Below, one piece after another: positions 53,521-64,000 of a stretch of 64,000 nucleotides of DNA (position 1 is the first letter of the stretch; each line of letters begins with the position of its first letter). Source of the stretch: Zygnema cylindricum (lineage: Eukaryota > Streptophyta > Zygnematophyceae > Zygnematales > Zygnemataceae). The notes under the pieces were generated by a model. The model did not search any database. It was given only the letters and a program-made list of their open reading frames with translations, and was not told where the DNA came from. The position numbers and the translations under genes were made by a program. Where the stretch lies: assembly GCA_037447655.1 (NCBI GenBank), contig JBBHKE010000536.1, positions 178,576 through 242,575 on the forward strand. The letters run 5' to 3'.

Positions 53521-54940
53521 GGTGTAACACATAGCAAAAGGCACGCCCACCAAGGACATTTTAAGAAGCAACAACCACAAAAGCAACAACATAATTTTGC
53601 GTCCAAACTAACACTACCTAAAGATTAAGGAATCTTTATCGCAATACTTTAGATGGAAAACCATCCGAACACAAAGGGGTAAAAATTAAAACATTTCAAG
53701 ATTATCAGAGTCAAGAAATAATAGACACAGGCAACGAAGGCAAAAAAAAAGACCGAGCTAACTAAAACAAGTCACCACCAATCCTAATTCAAACTGTTAG
53801 AGATGACAACTCACAAAGAGGAGAAACCTAAAATAGATGGCTACCCACAACTCCAACAAACTAAGGTCCACAACCCCAAAGATCGTCGATGTGGACTGCA
53901 TGGCATGGTGGAAGACTTGTGAGGCACCACCTATCATTTGCCACTTTGCTACAGTACTTTGTACTTGTGTACCTTTGTACCTTGTCAAAGGAGAGCGACG
54001 GAGAGTCGCTTTCGAAGAGGCTCACACTCGCTGAATGGCAACGAATACACGGTCACTGTAGAAAGCAGTGAGAAGGGTCGATGGATGACTCCATAAACTT
54101 GTTATTTCTCTCGACGTGTGACAAAATTCCCCTCATATATTGTTAAATTTTTTGTTTTTTACAACTTTTCCTCCTTAGACCCAAGAAGGAAGCGTTCGGG
54201 TATGTGTCTTTTAGACCCAAGCTCTTAGACCCAACGACTCAAATATGACATCGAGGTTCGGGACCCCTACAATTTATCTTTCGGACATGCGTGCGACAAG
54301 GCAAAAGTGTACTTATCCTCACGTGAACCTGTTAAAATAGTGAGAGTGCAAAAACATTTTCCATTCGCTCATCAATTCTCGCTTTGCTTTAAACTCACTC
54401 TCGAATTGGGAATTGGAATTCAAAAGTTGGTTGTTGACGTTTGATTTTGAAGATGAGTTGGTATGACATGGCGATATGTTGAAAATGGGCCAACGACGGA
54501 CTGAAGAATATACAAAAATTAAACGATGGCGTAAATTGAACTTTGGTTTCTTCACTTTTTTTGTCAATAGGTAATCTTTTTTAGGGCTAAGCTATTCATT
54601 CTTGAAAAAATGACGGAGAAAAAAAAAGATGGAAAGATACAAGTGACGTGGCAAAGCAAAGACATGTTGGTAAACTGAGACAGTCAACAGTTTGAAAACT
54701 GAGCCAAGAGGTTCAACACAATATTCAAAGAAGGCCATATCGTCCTGAATGTGTCGAGTAAAAAAGACGTTATGTTTCGTGTGTTTGTAATTTGCCTGAT
54801 TTTCGAGAAGCGCCACGCGTCGTATTGAATCGGTATAGTTTTGAGATGGCGCTTCTTGGATCCGAGGGGAGAGGCGAGGAGGAGTCAAGGAAGAGAAAAG
54901 AGACGTGCATCCTCAAACAATGGCAGCTTGCCACATGGTG
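53521..54940. other. non-coding DNA, no supported gene
   Basis: It begins GATACACGGTGTAAC, a piece of M2-type terminus. Open frames (53837-54034, 54567-54319, 54888-54592) are short and unrecognised. Sequence at 54248-54310 (GAGGTTCGGGACCCCTACAATTT, GGACATGCGTGCGAC) resembles part of the 0.7-kb duplicated segment at 35638-35685. Confidence 0.45.
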
Positions 54941-54944
54941 GAGT

Positions 54945-55720
54945 CGAGGGTGATCAAAGGATAGAGGAGGAATTGAGGATAGGGGACGAATCGGGAATTA
55001 GAAGGAATTGGGGATTAAAGTAGGAATTACGGATTGGAGGAGGAATTGGCGGTTGGAGGGAAAATTGGGCATAAAGGACGAAATGGCGACTATAGGAGGA
55101 ATCGTGGATTGGAGGGGGGATTGGGATTGGTGGTGAAATTGAAGATAGGGGACGAAGTGCAAATTGGAAGAGGTATTTGGGATTGGAGAGGGAATCGGGG
55201 ATAGAGGAGGAATTGGAGAAATTGGGGATTAAAGGACAAAAGGGAGGTTGTAGAAGGAATAGAGAATTGGAGGAGAAATTTAAAATAGAGGAAGAATTGA
55301 AGATTGGAGGAGTGGAGGGTTGGAGGAGGAAATAGGGATTCCAGAAAGAATTGAAGATAATGGAAGTATTGAGGTGTGGAGGAGGAATTGGGAACTGAAG
55401 AATAAATTAGAGATAGGGGAGGAATTGCAGATTAAAGGAGGAATTTGGTGGGGGAATTTGGTGGGTGGAGGAATAATTGAGGATAGGGGTGGACTTGGGG
55501 ATTGGACGAGGATTCGGGGATAAAGGGTGAATTGTGGATAGGAGGAGGAATTGATGGTAGGGGAGGAATTAGATATTGGAGGAGGAAATTGGGATTGCTG
55601 AAGGAATTGGGGATAGGAGGAGAAATTGAGAATTGGAGGAGGAATTGGGTGTTGGACGAGGAGTTGGGGATACGAGGAGGAATTGGCGATTGGAGGAGAA
55701 ACACGAGAGAGAGGGAGAAA
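54945..55720. repeat. GGAGGAATTGGGGATT-type minisatellite, block 1
   Basis: Imperfect units of about 13-20 bp built from GGAGGAATT and GGGGATTGGA or GGGGATAGA. Frames on both strands are open only because of the repeat (Pro/Ser/Phe/Asn or Glu/Gly-rich peptides). Confidence 0.92.
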
Positions 55721-56075
55721 CAAAACGTTAAATGGTAGGCTTTCAATACAACTTTCACTAGATCAATTGAAAATAAAAGACGATTGGCCTAATTTTTCAC
55801 TTATAAAATGGAGAAGGCGCAGTGAATTATAAACATTTTTAAAACGTAAACAGATCATAAATTATGAATACGAAGATTGATGCAGATTAGGAAATCGGTT
55901 TTGATTATTACAATGGGTCTCAAACGAGACTTAGAATGTTTGTCAAAAAAGACAAGTATAAATTGATTTTGGATTGGATTTCAAGTTAAATGTTCAAAGG
56001 TCAAATTTTGGGTATGATGGGGTGAAATTATAGCTAAATTTGTCACAACATAAGTCCATGCACAAAAAACCATTA
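55721..56075 (+). repeat. unique tail of the higher-order repeat, unit 1
   Basis: This non-repetitive segment follows block 1 and recurs shortened at 56985-57265 and inverted at 48110-48420. It ends GTCACAACATAAGTCCATGCAC. No coding sequence is recognisable. Confidence 0.8.
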
Positions 56076-56095
56076 CTTCTAACGTGGTAAAATTG

Positions 56096-56965
56096 TTGGT
56101 ACATGGTAAGATTGGAGCTTAAAGGATAAACTAGAGAAAGTAGAAATTACACATTGGAGGAGGAAATGGGGATTGGAGGACGAATTGGAAATTGGAGGAA
56201 TTGAAGATTGGAGAAGGAATTGGGTATTGGAGCGGGAATTGGGAATAGAGGAGGAATTAGAGATTGGAGGAGGATCTCGGGAATAGAGGACGAAATGGGG
56301 ATTGAAGGAGGAATTAGAGGAGGAATTGAATATTGGAGAAGGAAATGGGGATTGGAGGAGGATTAAGGGATAGAGGAGGAATTGGGGATTGGAGGAATTA
56401 ATTGGAGGTGAAATTGAATATTGGATATAGAATTGGGGATAGGGGAGGACTTGGAGATTGGAGGAGGCATTAATCATACGAGGAGGAATTGGGGATTGGA
56501 AGCGGAATTGAGGATAGGGGAGGAGTGGGGGATTGGAGAGAATTGGGGATTAGATGAGGAATAAGGGATTGGAGGACGAGTTGGTGATTGGATTAGGAAT
56601 TGGGAATTGAATGAGGAATTGGAGATTGGTAATGGGGATTGGAGGAAGAATTGAGGATTCGAGGAGAAATAAGAGATAGGGGAGGACTTGCACACTGGCG
56701 GAGGAATTGGGGTTGAAAGGAGGAATTGGGGAATGGAGGAATTGACGAATGGAGGAGACATTGTGGATAGAGGAGTTGGAGATTGGAGGACCAGTTGGGG
56801 ATTTGACGAGGATTTGGGGAATAAGGAGGAAATGAGGGTTGGTGATGATTGGGGATTAAGGAGGAAATGAGGGTTAGTGGTGATTGGGGATGGAGTGTGA
56901 ATTGGGGATTGAAGGAGAAATTGGGGATGGGAAGAGAAGTGCTGATTGAAGGAGAAAACGACGAG
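56096..56965. repeat. GGAGGAATTGGGGATT-type minisatellite, block 2
   Basis: Same repeat type and strand as block 1. With its tail it makes a second tandem unit of the higher-order repeat. Confidence 0.92.
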
Positions 56966-56966
56966 G

Positions 56967-57265
56967 GAGAGGGAGAGACAAAAAAATGTTTTTGATTGGG
57001 AAATCCGTTTTGATTATTACAATGGGGGCTCAAACAGCTACTAGAATGATTGTCAGAAAAAGTCAACGGTACACTTATCATGGATTGGAATTTAAGTCTG
57101 AAACAGCTACTAGAGTGAACGGTACATTTATCATGGATTGGATTTTAAGTCAAATGTTCAAAGGTCACATTTTGGGTTTGATGGGGTGAAATTATACTTC
57201 AATCTGTCACAACATAATTCCATGCACCAAAAAACAAAACTTCTAAAGTGGTAAAATTGGTACAT
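56967..57265 (+). repeat. unique tail of the higher-order repeat, unit 2 (with internal duplication)
   Basis: It matches 55709-56095 (GAGAGGGAGA.ACAAAA, TTTTGATTATTACAATGGG, TCAAATGTTCAAAGGTCA, GATGGGGTGAAATTAT, CACAACATAATTCCATGCAC). A segment containing AACAGCTACTAGA and ATCATGGATTGGA is present twice (about 57033-57086 and 57101-57147). Confidence 0.8.
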
Positions 57266-57911
57266 AGTACGGATGTACCATAACATACCAGATCTACAAT
57301 AATACAAATAACCAACGACATAACTTATATTTTTGATGCAAAAGTGCAAAATCCTATGGCTTGGTGACGAACAAATCAAGTTACTACAGAAAAATGTAAA
57401 TAATATCAGAGGACCCTTAAGATGCGGTTTATCAAACCATTTTCAATGTTGGTTATTTCTTAATCCACAGGGTTTTTCTTTTTTTAAGAATTGACAAATT
57501 GTGCAACAACTAGTACATCACGGTTATAAACTTAGTAATCCAAAATCCCAAAAGTTGAAGAATACAATAAGAACTTATGACTTAAAGTTGTCAATATACA
57601 TGATGATGTTCAATGTATACACTACGTACTCCTATCAGAAAACACGTACATTGATCAAATGTGATGAGGAAAAAGCAACACTTTGAAAGAAAATTTTACT
57701 TCGTTCTTACATCCAATAATTGGAACCTTCCATCGGGAAAAAATCGCAACCTTTAGTTGCTCTTTTAGTCTTCTCTTTAATCCACCGCTTGCTTTATACT
57801 GGATCACTGCTTAAACCAAACGACACAAAGCTTGCCGAGTAACATGCGTAATCTTTTTGATTCCTGGTCTCATCAATATCCCCATTGTAGGAACCAAAAG
57901 GACTTTCCCCT
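57266..57911. other. intergenic region downstream of the F-box/LRR-like gene
   Basis: AT-rich, no supported gene on either strand. It includes the likely 3' untranslated region of the minus-strand gene; AATAAA-like signals are present in several forms but none is decisive. Confidence 0.45.
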
Positions 57912-58940
57912 TTAATTGCCGTCGTACTTTAAACAACAGTTCCATGGAAGTGTAAATTCGATGTATGGATACAGAGCTTTTAGCCTTGTCACTTCTGTCA
58001 CACACTCTATTGCAACCAGTGCATCCACCTTCTCAAGTCGAAAGCTAAGCTTTACTTTCTTCAACGACGGATAATCTTCCAACAAATGTTGTATTTTCTT
58101 GATATGAAGCATTGAGTAGGAAAGCCCTTTTAAAGAAAGCCAAGTTAAATGTGTCCATTTATGATAAAGAATATCAACTAATAAAACATCCAGATTAAGT
58201 ATTCGAATATTGGGAGTGTTCAACACAAGTTTTGCCCTCGAGTTAATGGTCATTGAGGTTATGCTACTTGAGTTTATAACTATGAAGAAGGGTGCCACCT
58301 CATCGCCATCGTAATATAAAACTTGAAGTCGAAGCATATATTTGAGAAGAAAATCCAAAGATTCTTCTTGCGTGCAGCTAGGGTGGTTATACAGAAATAA
58401 CTCTTCCACATTTTCGAAAAGCGTCTTATTTATGCCCTTCTTCGAAATAATCTTGCAATCTCGAAAAGACAAACGTTTCAAAGCTTTCATTTCGCTCAAA
58501 GCATTCAGATGCAATGCAGTGAAGTTACACCCCTTCGCATTAAACATGGTCAGATTGGAACCTACCACAGCTGACCAGTAAAGAATGCACGGCCCAAACA
58601 TTTCCATTGAAGGATCAAATGTTACATCCACACTAAGTTCTTCGATATTCGGTGTCAATCGTACAGTACGGACCAAAATACTCGCACGATCCCCTCGAGA
58701 CCACCCGGTAAGCTTCAAGTCCACCAACGTCAAACTTCGGACGCCTCTCACTGCTTCGGCGAACTTCTTGGATACCGTCGAATACAGAACAAGTTGACGA
58801 ACTTCTCCACCGTTCGACGCGCGAACTAAGATGTCGGATAGAATATGAAGAGGATAACATTCCAAAAGACTAGTGTTCTCAGTTGTAGTGACAATTTTTT
58901 TCATTTTGGCCATAAAAGTGGAAAAAGGAAGAAAATGCAA
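57912..58940 (-). CDS. F-box/LRR-like protein (342 aa)
   Basis: This is a single open exon with no repeat-derived sequence and normal amino-acid composition. Residues about 25-63 (LLECYPLHILSDILVR...LYSTVSKKFAEAV) fit an F-box-like motif: LP.hIL..IL followed by ..S.VSK.F. The remainder has irregular leucine-rich segments (NIEELSVDV, LNALSEMKALKRLSFRDCK, NVEELFLYN, LRLQVLYYDG, NIRILNLDVLL, HLTWLSLKGL, SLKKVKLSF), as in F-box/LRR or FBD-type proteins. Such proteins act as substrate receptors in SCF ubiquitin ligases. The start could be the first Met (58940) or Met-10 (58913), since the F-box begins after both. No intron is needed. It is the best host gene candidate in the window. Confidence 0.7.
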   Translation of the reverse strand: MHFLPFSTFMAKMKKIVTTTENTSLLECYPLHILSDILVRASNGGEVRQLVLYSTVSKKFAEAVRGVRSLTLVDLKLTGWSRGDRASILVRTVRLTPNIEELSVDVTFDPSMEMFGPCILYWSAVVGSNLTMFNAKGCNFTALHLNALSEMKALKRLSFRDCKIISKKGINKTLFENVEELFLYNHPSCTQEESLDFLLKYMLRLQVLYYDGDEVAPFFIVINSSSITSMTINSRAKLVLNTPNIRILNLDVLLVDILYHKWTHLTWLSLKGLSYSMLHIKKIQHLLEDYPSLKKVKLSFRLEKVDALVAIECVTEVTRLKALYPYIEFTLPWNCCLKYDGN

Positions 58941-59356
58941 CTAGTGCAAAACCTGCAAGAACACCAGTTATTCCAGTCAACTCTAATTATTACTAGAAAT
59001 TAACATCATTACTAGCAATTAACAAAGAAAAAAAAGTACAAATTTAACTCTTAAGCGTATTTTTTAACAGTGGTAATTAAAAGTTATTTTAAGTCGTATT
59101 TTGGGAGGGTTGTTCTTTAACGAATTCATGAAGCATATCCGGAGACCTTGTTTCTTGAAAGGTATGTTTAGACCGTGGTTTGAAATACATTTGGACCTAT
59201 CCTTTGACCAAATTTAGTCTAGGGAGGAGCGTAGGAGAAGAGGGAGGGAGAGAGCGGAGGAGAGGGAGAGGGAGATTCGTATTCTCGCCAATCAGTGTCA
59301 GAGCATTCACAAGAAGAAGACAATTAAACGTTTTTGTGATAGAGGTCATATAAAAT
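58941..59356. other. upstream region of the F-box/LRR-like gene
   Basis: Likely contains the promoter on the minus strand. A GGGAGGGAGAGAG purine tract lies at 59220-59275. No clear TATA box was chosen. Confidence 0.4.
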
Positions 59357-59548
59357 TACGTGTATCGGTATCAACATTTGTCACCTTTTCTCCACGCACC
59401 GTCCAATTTTCAGTTTGGAGATCATCAATCGGAAAGGAAAATCGTTACCTTTCCATTCTCGTCAAATCAATAATCCAACAAGTGTGCACGGAGGAAAGTG
59501 GATTAAAGCGTAAAACAAAACATTGATGCTAGTAACGATACACGGTAT
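59357..59548. mobile_element. MITE family M2, copy 5 (worn)
   Basis: CGTGTATCGGTATCAAC at the left, ACGATACACGGTATA at the right, with internal CTTTTCTCCACGCACC and AACAAGTGTGCACGGAGG inverted pair. It also has GGAAAGGAAAATCG/CTTTCCATTCTC. More diverged than copies 1-4. Confidence 0.55.
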
Positions 59549-59689
59549 AGTGTTGCATATCAAACTGAACTGTCGACGATATAAATCCGATACGGTATCC
59601 GTACAATATTCAAATATTGACGAGGTCCAATATTTGAGATTTTTCATGTCGCGACATAGCGAAAAATCGGCTTTCCTCAATTTAGAGGT

Positions 59690-59812
59690 GCAAGCAAAAC
59701 TGGTGCAAAAAACCAATTTTACTCATACGTGCAGTAAGGGTAAAACCTGTTTTACTCAAAATGGCAATACGGGTAACACCAGTTCTACACAAAGGACCAC
59801 TTTCACTTGAAC
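59690..59812. repeat. degenerate relatives of the 25-bp satellite
   Basis: Words such as GGTAAAACCTGTTTTACTC, GGGTAACACCAGTTCTAC and ACTGGTGCAAAA recur irregularly and resemble the satellite unit half CTAACACCGGTTAT. They could be ancestral or decayed units. Confidence 0.4.
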
Positions 59813-59934
59813 TACACCGCCAATCGCTATTAGCGTGTAGGTTTCATTAGCGTATACAAATAATTACCGTGGTGTACGCTATTTAAGAATTTGAAAATTT
59901 TGGAAAAAATCATACATTCTAATTGTTTGATTAT
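59813..59934. mobile_element. MITE family M3 left half
   Basis: TACACCGCCAATCGCTATTA start and the internal GTATACAAATAATTA and GGTGTACGCTA match 41203-41320. The right half is missing and the satellite array begins in its place. Confidence 0.65.
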
Positions 59935-60159
59935 GACTAACACCGGTTATTGGCGGTACGACTAACACCGGTTATTGGCGGTACGACTAACACCGGTTAT
60001 TGGCGGTACGACTAACACCGGTTATTGGCGGTACGACTAACACCGGTTATTGGCGGTACGACTAACACCGGTTATTGGCGGTACGACTAACACCGGTTAT
60101 TGGCGGTACGACTAGCACCGGTTATTGGCGGTACGACTAACACCGGTTATTGGCGGTAC
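59935..60159. repeat. 25-bp satellite, nine units
   Basis: Exactly nine 25-bp units beginning GACTAACACCGG and ending GGCGGTAC. All are identical except for one A-to-G change in unit 8 (60110-60134). Decayed units continue to about 60230 (GAGTAAAGCAGG, ACTACCGGTACATGTACC). There are no spacers, so it is a tandem satellite. Confidence 0.97.
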
Positions 60160-60230
60160 GAGTAAAGCAGGTTTTCCTCAAACTACCGGTACATGTACCA
60201 CCGGGTTTACTCGAACTGGCGGTAACTCAC

Positions 60231-61640
60231 AAAGCCCTGAAAATAAAAAACCCTAAAACAAAATCCTAAAAAACTATAAAAAACCGTAAAAACCAAAAGC
60301 CGATGGTTCGGTTCGATACATAACACTGAATAAAGCATCTTTACGACACAGGGAAAAGAAAATTTGTTTACAAAGACAGGAAAAACAAACTGTCTGACAA
60401 AACATAAACTATATGTACGACAAAGGGGGAAAAACAATCTAACAGGGGGGGTAATATATATATTGCCTTTACAACAAAGGAAAAGAACAAAGAAATTGAT
60501 CATAGAAAAAAAAAAGAAACGCGCTTTCGACAAGAAAAAAAAGAAACTAAACTCTAAACTTCAAAGACTATCAAATATATAAAGCATTCATGAGAAAAAG
60601 AAAAGAAAAATGTTTACAATAGAGGAGGGAAAAAAAGAAGTAGGATAAACTCTATTTATGACAGAGGGAAAAAAACGAACTAACCTCCAAACGGAAGTCA
60701 CTGATTGAATAAATTATTTTTTGGGTTCAAACAGGCTTTGCGCCACTGGCCTCCAAAATCATCGATATCATTCTGGTGATAAAAGAAAAACCAATTTCAA
60801 TTTTTTGAATTTTAATTTCAGTTTCAACGTCAATTTGAAATATTACGCGCTTTCCAAAATTTGTGAAGAAAATCAAACACATTCCAAAATTTCAACTCTT
60901 CACGCTTTTGAACGTTTGTGAAAAAAAAAACCGAGCACGTTTTTATAATTTTTTCACTATTTTAAACCTTTTTTTTATAAAAAAATTAACCGTTATATTT
61001 GACAAAAACAAAAATTTGCAGTGTCCAAGTTCTCTATTTATACTTCATATCCAACATTTAATCTTGCGGTAGAATTCAATTTTAATTTTAGCAATGTCCG
61101 GAATTGTCCATTTTCAGTTTATTTTGTCCAGTATCTTTCCAATGTCTAAAATCCATTGTGTAATTTTTTTATTTTCATCTTCAAATTGTCAATAATTTGA
61201 ACAAAATCTACATATTTGAATCCACCAATGTCTATTTTCACATCTCAATTTCAGGTTTTCAAATCTTCAAAAATTCAGATGTGCGAAATTCAAAATGTTC
61301 AAATGTTTAAATTTTCAAATTATCCGGGTTTCAGATTTTCAAAATTTCAAATAGTGTGCACTATATCCGTTTCGAATTCAATTTCCAATGTTTGATTTCT
61401 CTTGTCTTCAACATTTTCTAAAAGATGGAAAAAAAAAATGTTCAAAATCATGACCTCACGATTTAGGGTTTTTCTAACCCTAAAAAACTAAAACAGACGT
61501 CTATAATTAAGCGATCGATGAAACTACTTTTTGCAATTTTTCATATTTTAGGGTTTTTTAGGGTCACAAATTCAATTCCCATCCTATGAAAAACCACAAT
61601 CTTTCCAAAATCATTGAAATTAAAAATAGAAATTAATTGA
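60231..61640. other. AT-rich DNA without a supported gene
   Basis: Purine-rich A/G tracts (60510-60625) are followed by TTCAAATTTTC-type simple sequence (61100-61420). Short Lys- or Phe-rich frames have no motif. Two TTTAGGGTTTTT words occur (61463, 61547). Confidence 0.55.
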
Positions 61641-61684
61641 ATTAGAATTGAAATCCACAGAGATTAACATCGCGATTCCTCTCT

Positions 61685-62235
61685 CTCCCCCCCTCCTCCC
61701 TCTCTCCCTCCCCCCCCCCCGTGTTCTCTCGCCTTCCTCGCGTTGTCGCTTTGCCCCCCTTTGGCTTCCCTCCCTGTGTCTCCGTTTGCCGCTGCCGTAC
61801 GATTTCGCATCCCACTGTACGGAAGCGCTTGGGCCGCAGAAACTGTACGGACGGCGGCGGGCGTGGTACTTTGACAACGACGAGGGGCGAGCGACGCGGG
61901 AGGGCACCGGGGGGGCACGCGTGACGTCATGCTGGCTCGGCCGTACCATGTGGCGGTCGTACTTTTTATGACGCTATGCATACGTTATGATGGACCATGT
62001 TTTCTGATTTTGTCCTTTTATCGTGTCCCTCCATTGAGATTGCCTCGCTTTGCTTTGTCGCTATTGGTGCGGCTGTACTTTTAGTGTATCGCATTTATCG
62101 TACGATTTGTTTCGTGCGCAGTGTGAACGGCTACATGATCGTTGACAGTCTGAACGTCCGAATCGACATTTTACAAACTCGTGTGAATGGCCCAATCAGG
62201 ACTCGGTGAAATACAGCAGTTTAGTGACGTGACGT
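61685..62235. repeat. dispersed repeat R1, copy 2
   Basis: Continuous version of the repeat found in two blocks at 52737-53011 and 53236-53520, lacking the tRNA-like insertion. It starts in a C-rich tract and ends GTTTAGTGACGTGACG. Frames (61648-61971, 61949-61620, 61981-61664) overlap on both strands and are compositional. Confidence 0.78.
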
Positions 62236-62308
62236 CGTAATGTGAACTGTCAAATCTTGTGGAGTGCAGTGTGAACGTCAAAGCTCTCGTATTTTTTAAA
62301 CTTCAGAG

Positions 62309-62672
62309 CATAGTTTTAAAGTAGGTGAAAGTAGGCCCATACAATATGCCTATTGTACGCAAAACATACAATATGACCTTAAGACCCATACTGTATTGGT
62401 CGCAAAATGAAAAAAAAAAGTAACAGTGTTGAGTTGCACATCGATCGATAGAGAATTAAACGTCATGTCTAAATTTTGAAAAACATTCGGACAAAAAATT
62501 ATTATCCGGTGAGTTTTGAGGTATTTTTTATTTAAACCGTCAGATTTGGACGATCGGACGGTCGCTGATCAAAGTAGCGATCTAAGAAGATCACATGAAA
62601 AGCCCATAACACAACTTACGCTAAAGGCGGCCTACAAAAGGCCTACAAAAAAACGCCTACTTTTGAACTATG
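62309..62672. mobile_element. MITE family M1, copy 4
   Basis: 364 bp, CATAGTTTTAAAGTAGG to CCTACTTTTGAACTATG. The interior includes the conserved GACGATCGGACGGTCGCTG once. Flanks CTTCAGAG and CATCAAAG agree at 6 of 8 positions. This is the cleanest M1 copy. Confidence 0.78.
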
Positions 62673-62898
62673 CATCAAAGGTTCCGCTTTCACGCGTGTG
62701 TACCGTACCGAATATTACGTACTGCGCCGTAGTTCTCTATTAACGGTGTGTTGGTATCAGTATAAACGATTTAATATTAATCTTCTGGGTGTGCTTCACC
62801 ACCTCGTTGGTCATGGGATTTTTGATCGTCCGAGGGGCCACTCGCTTGTCAACAAGCCAGCCCCCCAATTTCCAACGACGGTTTAGGTTTGTTTTCCG
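62673..62898. other. sequence between M1 and a retroelement fragment
   Basis: No independent gene is supported. Some of it may be 5' continuation of the degenerate retroelement frame. Confidence 0.4.
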
Positions 62899-63870
62899 TG
62901 GCCAAAGTTGCGCCTGCACCATATTTGGGTAGTTGGTGTTTGGTAGTTCGTGCCATCACTTCCAGTTTCATTGTGGATGATGTCCCCATTCCTCTCCTTT
63001 TAGCTCGTGCGCTACTACCCTTAGACGCTCAAAACCAAGTTCCACCTTTTCAATCTCTCATGGCCGACACTAACTTCCAACTTCAACAACGTATATATGA
63101 GCAAGTGGTAACCGCTGGTTATTCAAACCTCTTGGAGGGGCTACCTTCTGTTCAAGAGCGTGCTCTTTATGTTCGTGATGTGTCGCTATAAGCAACACCG
63201 ACCTTTTCGACACTCCGTCTATAATCTGACCATTTTACTTTGGTAAATGCTCTACGCTTGTTGTTGAGTTTGCCCCACCCTCCGCTTTTAGGGGGGGCTC
63301 GGTGCGTTTGCAACCCACCTATTGATGCTAAGGGAATCCATTTGCTTCGTTGCTCGTACGGGGAGGGACGAACTGTCACGCATGATTTGGTGAGAGATGC
63401 CAGTGCTGCCAGTGGCGTCGAGGTGGGCTACACCGTCAAGCGTGAGGTTTCTCATATTCTTCCACCTCGACCCCAATCCAAGGGTTGTCAGAGCCCTTGC
63501 GTTGACTTGGTTTTTTTTCATGGTACTGGGAGGACGCTTGGCAATGTGGTCCTCACGGATCTGACTGGGTGAAACATTTCTTCTCGTGCGGCTTCGCAAA
63601 CAAGTGTGGCGGCTCGAGACGCAGCGACTACAAAGGTAAGAGACTACGCTAACCGCGACCCATCGGTCCTGTTTGTTCCATTTGTAGTGGAGATTTTTGG
63701 ATATTTGGACAAGTCATTCAATGACTTCCTTCGCTAGTGTGCGCGATAAACGTTTGAATCTCATGGTCCGGGGAGTCCTCCACCGAGTCCTTTGTTTGCT
63801 TTCTATCGTCAACGTGTCTCAATTGTACTTCAACGGGGGCAAGCTGTAGCTCTCCTTCACCGTAGCACTA
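62899..63870 (+). pseudogene. C-terminal region of a non-LTR-type retroelement protein, degenerate
   Basis: Plus-strand frames include 62889-63191 (FVDD-like IVDDVPIPLLLARALLP and a following helical part), 63240-63572 with CVCNPPIDAKGIHLLRC, and an extension to about 63840 (FVPFVVEIFGYLDKSF, LQRGQAVALLHR). The CxC...D..G.H...C cluster followed by VDLVFF, LTDLT, a K..DYA segment and an F.P...E..G motif resembles the post-RT zinc and PD-(D/E)XK-like region of reverse-transcriptase proteins I recall from algae and protists. RT itself is not present in the window. Stops and frame changes mark decay. The family assignment is from memory of the pattern. Confidence 0.45.
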
Positions 63871-64000
63871 GCTGATGACAAGCGGGGTCTTCCCGACCCC
63901 TTACCAAGGGACCTGGTTCACATCCTTGATCTTCGTGGTTGTGGACCTTAGCTTGTCTATGGGGAGACTACTCTAGTTTTTTTTTTTTTTAACCTTTTGT

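Noticed and set aside
55280-57081. Pro/Ser/Asn-rich minus-strand frames up to 162 codons
   Set aside because: They follow the GGAGGAATT minisatellite in several frames at once and lack any non-repetitive domain.
59935-60159. CRISPR-like regular repeats
   Set aside because: Units abut directly with no spacers and the context is eukaryotic, so it is a tandem satellite.
61648-61981. Arg/Gly-rich and Pro-rich 105-109 codon frames
   Set aside because: They overlap on both strands in a GC-rich part of repeat R1 and are not conserved as frames in the copy at 52.7 kb.

Overview
This is repeat-dominated nuclear DNA of a eukaryote. The copia-type pol, a plant-type primer-binding site (PBS) matching the 3' end of initiator tRNA-Met at 23151-23164, ACGT-core motifs in the LTRs and the heavy nesting point to the green lineage, perhaps a charophyte alga or non-seed land plant. 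I cannot fix the species. There is no operon structure, no rRNA and no CRISPR. A 10-N assembly gap lies at 27042-27051. Coding capacity is almost wholly transposon-derived. The two candidates for host genes are a single-exon F-box/LRR-like ORF (57912-58940, minus) and a possible first exon (44119-45066, plus).

1-28 kb is a stack of LTR retrotransposons. A decayed copia element (here E1, minus strand, 4108-16396) has a younger copia element of the same family (here A, 9294-15706) inserted in its 5' LTR. Element A has LTRs of equal length that look identical, a 5-bp target site duplication (TSD, CTTAT) and an uninterrupted 1449-codon gag-pol frame. A second decayed copia element (here D, plus strand, from 17430) has a non-coding hAT-type element in its 5' LTR (18151-19026, 8-bp TSD). 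Its gag is split by an element with LTRs in opposite orientation (here C, 19547-24604, TSD CCAAC). One arm of C holds a solo copia LTR (20782-21790, TSD TTTTA). D ends at the gap and is followed by LTR and RNase H scraps.

28-43 kb holds small inverted-repeat elements (MITE families here called M1, M2 and M3), a 0.7-kb local duplication, a complete non-autonomous gag-only LTR element (here B, 36726-40669, TSD ATTCG) and a long-armed foldback element (42190-43375). 43-48.9 kb holds simple repeats and minisatellites around a dense cluster of TGACGTCA and CACGTG palindromes and the candidate exon. 49-53.5 kb has a solo LTR of the C family (48996-50415), another copia LTR with an RNase H fragment, and a tRNA-like insertion (53095-53166) inside a dispersed repeat that recurs at 61.7-62.2 kb. 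54.9-57.3 kb is a higher-order minisatellite. The F-box/LRR-like gene follows, then a nine-unit 25-bp satellite (59935-60159), AT-rich DNA, a further MITE and the 3' part of another retroelement.

The most notable observations are these. The copia elements and element B carry a PBS matching the anticodon arm (not the 3' end) of initiator tRNA-Met, and a gag ATG lies in that PBS. Element C has inverted LTRs but keeps both its TSD and a PBS. Copia LTRs contain tRNA-like modules antisense to the element.
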